Assembly: GCA_947384095.1 (NCBI GenBank) | Contig: CANDFU010000172.1 | Coordinates: 1-5,045, forward strand | Origin: an uncultured Roseburia sp. | Lineage (GTDB): Bacteria; Bacillota; Clostridia; Lachnospirales; Lachnospiraceae | DNA: 5,045 nt | Direction of reading: 5' to 3' | Shown here: positions 1 through 5,045 of the stretch, one piece after another | Layout of the letters: every line of letters begins with the position of its first letter | Numbering within the stretch: the first letter of the stretch is position 1 | The notes under the pieces: generated by a model | What the model saw: the letters and a program-made list of their open reading frames with translations, nothing else | Database searches by the model: none | What the model was told of the DNA's origin: nothing | Position numbers and translations under genes: made by a program

Positions 1-2355
1 CAGCGCTTCTGTCAGAGACACATAATTCTCCATCGGCTGGCAGATCACCTCTATTTTATCAAAACGGTAAGTCCCTTTTTCCGGAAACCGGACTGAAATG
101 GAAGTCAGCGCCTTATCATGATACCCGAGATTCACTAGAAAATCCTTCTGCCCATTGGCATACTCATTGTATCGTGTGTTATAGCGCAGAAGATTCTCCG
201 ACGTATCCGACGAAAAAGTAAGCACAAACTCGTCATCATCTGGTTTTCCGGTTGTCATGTCCGCTCCCCGTATTACAAGATACGTCTCACTTTTTTCTCT
301 GCCGGAAAAAGACAGCCTTATCCCGCTTCCTTTTTTCTGTACATGAAAACTGCCGTCCGCCCTCCTCTCTACCATTTTTTCACAGGAAATATCATACTCC
401 ACGGACTGTGACGTAAATACCGGATCCGCCTGTGGAAACGCCGCTTTTACGTCGTCCTCCTCTTCGAACACAATCCCCTGCATCAGGGCTTCCTGCCGCT
501 GTACCGGCTGCATTTTCCGATAAGCTTCATAAGGAATATACGATTGATACGTATACCCGAGCGGGAGCGCATACTGATTTTCATACAATGTATATTCTTT
601 GGCCACGGCGGATATCCTGTCCCTGCGCGCATAACCAAACGGAAGGAAATCGGAATCCCTCTGCACAAAATATTTTACGCCGGCCAGCGCGTCCGGAAAC
701 GTTCTGTGATCCAGATCCCTGTAATTGAATGTCCGGAAACGATTCATATCCATATCCATCAGATAATCCGGAATCACCCCGTTCTCCAGGCTCCAATAAT
801 ACTGAATCCCATTCACTCCGGCCAGAGCCGACGAATTTACAACGGCAAAATCATCCATCTCATACCGGAAAAAGTCTTTCTCCTCCAGCCCTGCCAGGCG
901 GACGGCAAAAGGAGCCGTATCCCTGACTTCATCGAGCGCTGTTCCGAAATCGACAAGTTTCGCAATCCTGTTTCCGCCGATAAAAAAGTCATGCCAGTTT
1001 ATGCAGATATGAAGGAACAACACGGCGAAAACGACACACGAAGCACACTTTAAGCGCTTCTGCCTCTCTTTGCAAAACCGGGGCAGCAATCCTAAAAGCA
1101 AAAGCAGAAATGCGGACAAAAGCAGTGCTTTTTTACTGCCGGTTCCCGCCGCCATGGAAAGCACAAAATAGAGGGCGCCTCCTGCCGCCGCGAAAACTGC
1201 CGCGCTTCCCTCAAAAGAAATCAGGTCCTGCCACACCACAACCAGGATATAAGAAATCAGCGCAGCATAAATCCAGCACCACCGGTTGCTCACATAGGAA
1301 AAACCATTAAGCGCCTTCCCGGCATACGGCAGCATAAGCATCGCCGTCATGGTCAGAAACGACACTTTAAGCGCCCCGTTTTTCCCTTTTCTGCCGAACA
1401 GAACAAAAAGCGCAAGCAGCGCCGGCGCCATAAATCCAAGAATCGTCCAGTCCTGTATCCCTCTCGGAACCGGCGTCAGAAAACCAGTGATAAATGCCTT
1501 GTAATAATCGGAAGGATAGAGCGCCGCATGAAGCTGCTTTACATCCATCCGGTTTGTCCCGAAAAACTGACCGAGTACCGGAACCAGAATTACCGCCGAC
1601 ATGCTCACGCCGATACAGGAAAAAACAAAAAGCCTGCCCGCCACAGACGCCATTTCCTTTATCGGATTTTCATGCCTGGCTGCAAAAAAACGGACAGACA
1701 CATAAAAACAGGCCGCAAATACAATCATGTAAAAACAGTAAAAATTGCTTACCGCGGACAAAAAAACCATAAAGATAAACAACGCGGGGCGCCCGCGGCG
1801 GAAAATCCGTTCCACGCCGGCCGCAAGCAGGGGAAAATAGATCATGGGGTTTAAGAAAAACGGATGACGCATGGCCGCATATATGGCGTAGCCGCAGAAA
1901 ACATAGCTGAACGCGCCGGCCAGCGCGGCCTCCCCGCCCTTCTTCCTTTCAAAACAATAATAAAGGAATCCAAGCCCCGCCAGATACATCCGTATCACCA
2001 CCAATGCCTGATACAGATACTCCGTACAGGCGGGCGTTACCAGGATACTAAGCAGGTTGAGCGGGTCGCCGATCGCATAATAGTGAAACGTCGTTATGAT
2101 ATCGGAACCATATCCGACGTGAAAATCCCACAGCGGAATCTGGAATGTATGCCGTACAAAAATATTATTCAGAATCTCACGCCCCCACTCCCCCAGATAA
2201 ACCAGGGCGATATAGTGCTGGCGCAGCCCGTCGTCATTCCACAGCAGGCTTTTTCCATTTACAATAAGTGTGCCCAGTGCCCAGGCCATCAGCACTGAAA
2301 AAACCAGCGTGTAGATGCCGTAACAGGCCCTCCCGTCCTTTCGCGTTTGCTCCAT
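1..2355 (-). CDS. YfhO family membrane protein, copy B (3'-truncated by the window edge)
   Basis: Paralogue of the gene just upstream and the same type of GT-C-like membrane protein. ATG at 2355..2353 is chosen because a strong Shine-Dalgarno sequence sits 7 bases before it and it gives a short basic N-terminus (MEQTRKDGR) followed by membrane helix 1 (about 12-32). The frame is open for all 785 codons to base 1, with no stop. The first extracytoplasmic loop carries NDDGLRQHY (40-48); the acidic residues 41-42 are candidates for the catalytic or donor-binding site of this family (inference). Then come GYGSDI (81-86), RHPFFLNPMIYFP (163-175) and NGFSYVSNRWCW (350-361). About 12 membrane segments end near 452. 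The extracytoplasmic domain then runs to the window edge, with QYYWSLEN (518-525), YALPLGYTY (595-603) and QPMENY (773-778). By comparison with copy A about 110 residues are missing, including the GW.AYVDG motif and final helix, for an estimated total near 895. It is shorter than copy A in two extracytoplasmic stretches. It probably shares a transcript with copy A. Substrate is unknown. Confidence 0.88.
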   Translation of the reverse strand, partial: MEQTRKDGRACYGIYTLVFSVLMAWALGTLIVNGKSLLWNDDGLRQHYIALVYLGEWGREILNNIFVRHTFQIPLWDFHVGYGSDIITTFHYYAIGDPLNLLSILVTPACTEYLYQALVVIRMYLAGLGFLYYCFERKKGGEAALAGAFSYVFCGYAIYAAMRHPFFLNPMIYFPLLAAGVERIFRRGRPALFIFMVFLSAVSNFYCFYMIVFAACFYVSVRFFAARHENPIKEMASVAGRLFVFSCIGVSMSAVILVPVLGQFFGTNRMDVKQLHAALYPSDYYKAFITGFLTPVPRGIQDWTILGFMAPALLALFVLFGRKGKNGALKVSFLTMTAMLMLPYAGKALNGFSYVSNRWCWIYAALISYILVVVWQDLISFEGSAAVFAAAGGALYFVLSMAAGTGSKKALLLSAFLLLLLGLLPRFCKERQKRLKCASCVVFAVLFLHICINWHDFFIGGNRIAKLVDFGTALDEVRDTAPFAVRLAGLEEKDFFRYEMDDFAVVNSSALAGVNGIQYYWSLENGVIPDYLMDMDMNRFRTFNYRDLDHRTFPDALAGVKYFVQRDSDFLPFGYARRDRISAVAKEYTLYENQYALPLGYTYQSYIPYEAYRKMQPVQRQEALMQGIVFEEEDDVKAAFPQADPVFTSQSVEYDISCEKMVERRADGSFHVQKKGSGIRLSFSGREKSETYLVIRGADMTTGKPDDDEFVLTFSSDTSENLLRYNTRYNEYANGQKDFLVNLGYHDKALTSISVRFPEKGTYRFDKIEVICQPMENYVSLTEAL
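22..47. repeat. 26-base near-identical segment shared with copy A (member 1)
   Basis: This segment matches 2730..2755 at 25 of 26 positions; the only mismatch is base 28 against base 2736. It encodes the conserved ICQPMENY region near the end of the extracytoplasmic domain in copy B. It reflects shared ancestry of the two genes and is not a mobile or regulatory repeat. Because the match includes third codon positions, recent exchange between copies is possible but not shown. Confidence 0.6.
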
Positions 2356-2362
2356 ATCTGTT

Positions 2363-2370
2363 CCCCCTCC
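2363..2370 (-). promoter_or_regulatory. Ribosome binding site of copy B
   Basis: On the minus strand this reads GGAGGGGG, followed by the 7-base spacer AACAGAT and the ATG at 2355. It matches the anti-Shine-Dalgarno sequence well and fixes the start of copy B against the in-frame TTG at 2382, which would overlap the stop of copy A. The whole gap between the genes (2356..2378) is only 23 bases and has no room for a separate terminator and promoter, which supports co-transcription. Confidence 0.8.
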
Positions 2371-2378
2371 GCCGCAGG

Positions 2379-5045
2379 TCAAACCTCGCATTCTCTGCCT
2401 GCTTTTCCATATCTCTCCCTGAACAATACATACAGGAAAAAGAGCAGGAACGCCCCCGCTGAAACACATAAACCGGCCTTCTGCAGCGGCGTATGATAAA
2501 CCAGGGTTACGGAATGCGCTCCCGCTTCCAGCTCCAGGGCCATATACGCGACATTTGCCTGATAAAGCACCGCTTCCTTACCGTCAACATAAGCGCTCCA
2601 CCCTTCCGAATATGGAATCGAAAGACAGAGCAGGCCGGGCTTTTCCAGGGAAACCTCTCCCGTGACCGTATCCGTTCCGATCTCAACATTCTCAAAAACA
2701 TGTTCCCTGCGCGCAGCGATCTGTTCTCTATAATTTTCCATCGGCTGGCAGATCAAACGCATCGCGTCAAACGAATAGATCCCGGCCTGTTCAAACGTAA
2801 TCGACACCTCGCTGACCGGCTCCTGTGAATAACCGAGATTGACTGCAAAATCATGCCGGTCATTATAGTGGTTGTGCGATTCCGTGTAATAGCGGAACCT
2901 CTTTCCATTGCCGGCCGAAGTCCTTATCCTCATAGCCGCTGCATCGGGCTCATTCCAGAATATTTTTTCCTTTTTCATGGCCTTCCTGTCGGAATAGGAC
3001 AGCGCATCCCAGCCGGTCTTATTGTATAACCCAAGCGGGTCCACTCTCTCCTCCCCCAGATACAGATCATACGGCGGGACACTTTCATATGTCAGGCCCT
3101 CAAAGCAAAGATATGTCTCACTGTCGGAAATCCCGTCAAGCCTGAGCGTTACCGTGGAGTCATCCGCCGTCACGACAAAAGATCCTCCCTGTTCCGAGAC
3201 CTCCCTGCTTTTACAGATGACCTCGTAATCCATTTCCTGTTCCGTCAGCCGGATATCCTTTTCCGGCACCGCTCCCCGGTATTGTTCCGTCACGACGCCC
3301 TGCAGCAGCGCCTCCTGCTTAGCAACAGGAGAAAGCCCGTCCCACGCTTCCCTGGAAATAAAACCATCGTATGTGTAACCCAGAGGAAGCGCATATTCGT
3401 TCCGCCAGACCGTATATTTTAACTGGTTCGCTTCTTTTACAACCTCTATCTGATCTTCTGTCAGCTCATCCAGGCAAAGCTCTTTTTTAAGGGCTGCAAG
3501 CATCTCTTTTGTATCGGCGTTCTTCACATCGATTCTATCCACATACGTAAATCCATAGGGCACGCAAGGGCTTTTCTCTGACGGCGCCACATAATATAAC
3601 ACGGATGACAGTGCCAGCAGGGCCGCCCTGTCGTCGTACCCTTCATATTTGTGAATGGCCGTTTCACGCAGTTCCAGCTCTTTTCGATATTCAGATATAT
3701 GCGGATTCGATAACGTCCAGTAATACTGCGTCGAAGATAAGCCTGCAGGAAGATCCGCATTATACGTCAGGCTATTGCCCGAATATCGATAGAACGAATC
3801 CGTACCGTCTGCTGCCGCCACTTCTTTTACTGCAGCCGTTTCATTGACATTCAATCCCTGCGCCACTTCTTTTACCGTTTTACAGGTCGACGGATAATCA
3901 TTGCCGACAGACGAATTTTTCCAGAAACTGACGTTAAACACACTGACAAAAACCAGCAGCAGCGCCGCCTGCTGTTTCCTTCCGGCCGGCAGGATGCCTC
4001 CGCCGTCCTTTACGGGTAGTATCACAATCAGGAAAAACAGCGCAATGCCGATGGCAGTCCACGCCCTCATCGTGCGCGAATATTCCGCCGCGAAACACAG
4101 GCATGCATAGACAGCCAGCCCGCTGAAAAGAAATCTCCCCTCCTTCGCGTTTACCCGCATCAGCTCCGGCCACATCACAGTCAGAATATAAGAGCAAAGC
4201 AGTGCGAATGCCCAGCACCAGCGATTGTTGATATAAGAAAACCCGTTGAAGGCTCTTCCCAGCACGGGAAAGATCATAATGACAATCCCCGTCAGAAACA
4301 GTCCCTTCAGCAGACCATTCTTTCTCCTCTTATAAAATAAAAGCAGCGCCGCCAGCAGAACCGGAGCGGCATACCCCATCACCAGCCAGTTTGAAATCCC
4401 CTCCGACAGAAACAGTCCGGGCAGCATGCTGTAATAGGAACGCGGATATAATAAACTGTCCGTATTTCCCACCGTCGCCCTTGGATCATTTAAAATAATG
4501 TAACATGCCGGAAGAAAAATGACAAAAGCCATCAGAAGCCCCACCACGGAAGCCACACCGATACGGCAGACTGCCGCAATTCCTTCCCCCATTTTTTTTC
4601 TGTAAGAGGCGATCATTCTCGCCGCCACATAAAGAACCGTGAGAAGAACCAGCATATAAAAAAAATACAGACTGCTGACCGCGGACAAAAAAACAGAAAC
4701 CACAAACAGATAAGGTCTCTGCTTTTTCAAAATCTTCTCAACCCCCATCAGCAGCATGGGAAAATAGATCATCGGATTGAGAAAATACGGATGCCGGGCC
4801 GCGTTATAAATTCCCCAGAAACAAAAAACATAGGCCAACGCCCCCGCCAGAACCGCATACCGGTCTGTTTGTTTCGTCGAAAAACAGAGACAGGAAAAAG
4901 CGATTCCCGCCAGATAGAGCCTTAGCAGCGTCATGCACAGATGATAAACATACATAAAACGCGTCGGCACAAAAACCGACAGCAGATTAAACGGATCTCC
5001 GATTACATAATAATGCAGGGTTGTCAAAATATCCGAACCGTATCC
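2379..5045 (-). CDS. YfhO family membrane protein, copy A (5'-truncated by the window edge)
   Basis: Probable GT-C-fold membrane glycosyltransferase of the YfhO family, acting at the outer face of the cytoplasmic membrane. In all, 888 residues are visible and the stop is TGA at 2381..2379. Numbering visible residues from base 5045, the protein opens with GYGSDIL and HYYVIGDP, the family's motif after the first extracytoplasmic loop. LNPMIYFP lies at about 89-96 and NGFSYINNRWCW at 267-278. About 12 hydrophobic segments fill residues 30-375. A large extracytoplasmic region (about 376-850) follows, with YALPLGYTY at 551-559, QPMENY at 767-772 and the typical YfhO C-terminal motif PYSEGWSAYVDGK at 811-823. 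A last membrane helix spans about 854-875, with a basic tail. The true start is outside the window: the TTG at 5027..5025 aligns inside the homologous region of copy B, and the frame stays open upstream of it. Estimated full length is about 968 residues. The first loop, expected to hold the catalytic acid, is not visible. Family call is confident; sugar and acceptor are unknown. Confidence 0.9.
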   Translation of the reverse strand, partial: GYGSDILTTLHYYVIGDPFNLLSVFVPTRFMYVYHLCMTLLRLYLAGIAFSCLCFSTKQTDRYAVLAGALAYVFCFWGIYNAARHPYFLNPMIYFPMLLMGVEKILKKQRPYLFVVSVFLSAVSSLYFFYMLVLLTVLYVAARMIASYRKKMGEGIAAVCRIGVASVVGLLMAFVIFLPACYIILNDPRATVGNTDSLLYPRSYYSMLPGLFLSEGISNWLVMGYAAPVLLAALLLFYKRRKNGLLKGLFLTGIVIMIFPVLGRAFNGFSYINNRWCWAFALLCSYILTVMWPELMRVNAKEGRFLFSGLAVYACLCFAAEYSRTMRAWTAIGIALFFLIVILPVKDGGGILPAGRKQQAALLLVFVSVFNVSFWKNSSVGNDYPSTCKTVKEVAQGLNVNETAAVKEVAAADGTDSFYRYSGNSLTYNADLPAGLSSTQYYWTLSNPHISEYRKELELRETAIHKYEGYDDRAALLALSSVLYYVAPSEKSPCVPYGFTYVDRIDVKNADTKEMLAALKKELCLDELTEDQIEVVKEANQLKYTVWRNEYALPLGYTYDGFISREAWDGLSPVAKQEALLQGVVTEQYRGAVPEKDIRLTEQEMDYEVICKSREVSEQGGSFVVTADDSTVTLRLDGISDSETYLCFEGLTYESVPPYDLYLGEERVDPLGLYNKTGWDALSYSDRKAMKKEKIFWNEPDAAAMRIRTSAGNGKRFRYYTESHNHYNDRHDFAVNLGYSQEPVSEVSITFEQAGIYSFDAMRLICQPMENYREQIAARREHVFENVEIGTDTVTGEVSLEKPGLLCLSIPYSEGWSAYVDGKEAVLYQANVAYMALELEAGAHSVTLVYHTPLQKAGLCVSAGAFLLFFLYVLFRERYGKAGRECEV
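2730..2755. repeat. 26-base near-identical segment shared with copy B (member 2)
   Basis: Counterpart of 22..47 within copy A, coding for the same ICQPMENY motif. The two members lie in the same orientation, 2708 bases apart, which is the register of the tandem gene pair. Homologous recombination between such islands could in principle produce a fused single gene. Confidence 0.6.

Noticed and set aside
544..1053. 169-codon plus-strand open frame
   Set aside because: It lies wholly antisense to copy B, whose frame is supported by family motifs throughout. The translation has no recognisable domain, and I see no ribosome binding site that favours it.
1760..1766. Run of seven T on the coding strand (also at 4687..4693) as a slippage or programmed frameshift site
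   Set aside because: The zero frame is open through both runs and encodes conserved helix residues; no overlapping frame of interest follows.
1864..2298. 144-codon plus-strand open frame
   Set aside because: Antisense to the conserved N-terminal part of copy B; the codon content follows from the opposite strand and the product resembles nothing I know.
2356..2378. Terminator or promoter between the genes
   Set aside because: The gap is 23 bases, shows no stem-loop with a T tract, and is mostly taken up by the ribosome binding site.
2380..2382. TTG start for copy B overlapping the stop of copy A
   Set aside because: It would place the strong Shine-Dalgarno sequence inside the coding region and add a glycine-rich leader. 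ATG at 2355 has correct spacing.
2234..2467. 77-codon minus-strand frame across the junction of the two genes
   Set aside because: It overlaps the end of copy A and the start of copy B out of frame. Both real genes have family-specific sequence there.
1..5045. One gene split by a frameshift or nonsense mutation
   Set aside because: Copy A has its own complete C-terminus and copy B its own N-terminus with ribosome binding site, and the shared motifs occur in both, so these are two genes.

Overview
The window holds two large genes in tandem on the minus strand and almost nothing else: 23 bases separate them and there is no other non-coding DNA. Both encode polytopic membrane proteins of the YfhO family (GT-C-type membrane glycosyltransferase-like proteins; the best-studied member, Bacillus subtilis YfhO, works with CsbB in sugar decoration of lipoteichoic acid). 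Both genes are cut by the window edges. The upstream gene (copy A, 2379..5045) lacks its start, and the downstream gene (copy B, 1..2355) lacks its end.

Layout in transcription order (right to left). Copy A enters at base 5045 already in the coding frame, about 80 codons into the protein judging by alignment to copy B. It runs through 12-13 membrane segments and a large extracytoplasmic domain to a TGA at 2381..2379. After a 23-base gap carrying a strong Shine-Dalgarno sequence, copy B starts at ATG 2355. It stays open for 785 codons to base 1, and I estimate a further ~110 codons outside the window.

The two proteins are clear paralogues: they share the GYGSDI start of the first extracytoplasmic loop motif, LNPMIYFP, NGFSY..NRWCW, YALPLGYTY and QPMENY. 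They are well diverged elsewhere, and copy A carries two extra stretches (about 32 and 41 residues) in its extracytoplasmic domain. The tight spacing and shared strand suggest one transcript. The likely job is transfer of a lipid-linked sugar to a cell-surface polymer or glycan on the outer face of the membrane. Neither donor nor acceptor can be read from this sequence, and no partner GT2 enzyme or flippase lies in the window.

The organism looks like a Gram-positive Firmicute of moderate G+C, possibly a gut clostridium such as Lachnospiraceae, where multiple YfhO-type paralogues are common. This rests on protein style, the GGAGG ribosome binding site and base composition by eye, so it is a weak inference. 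I see no mobile element, RNA gene, CRISPR array, promoter or terminator.
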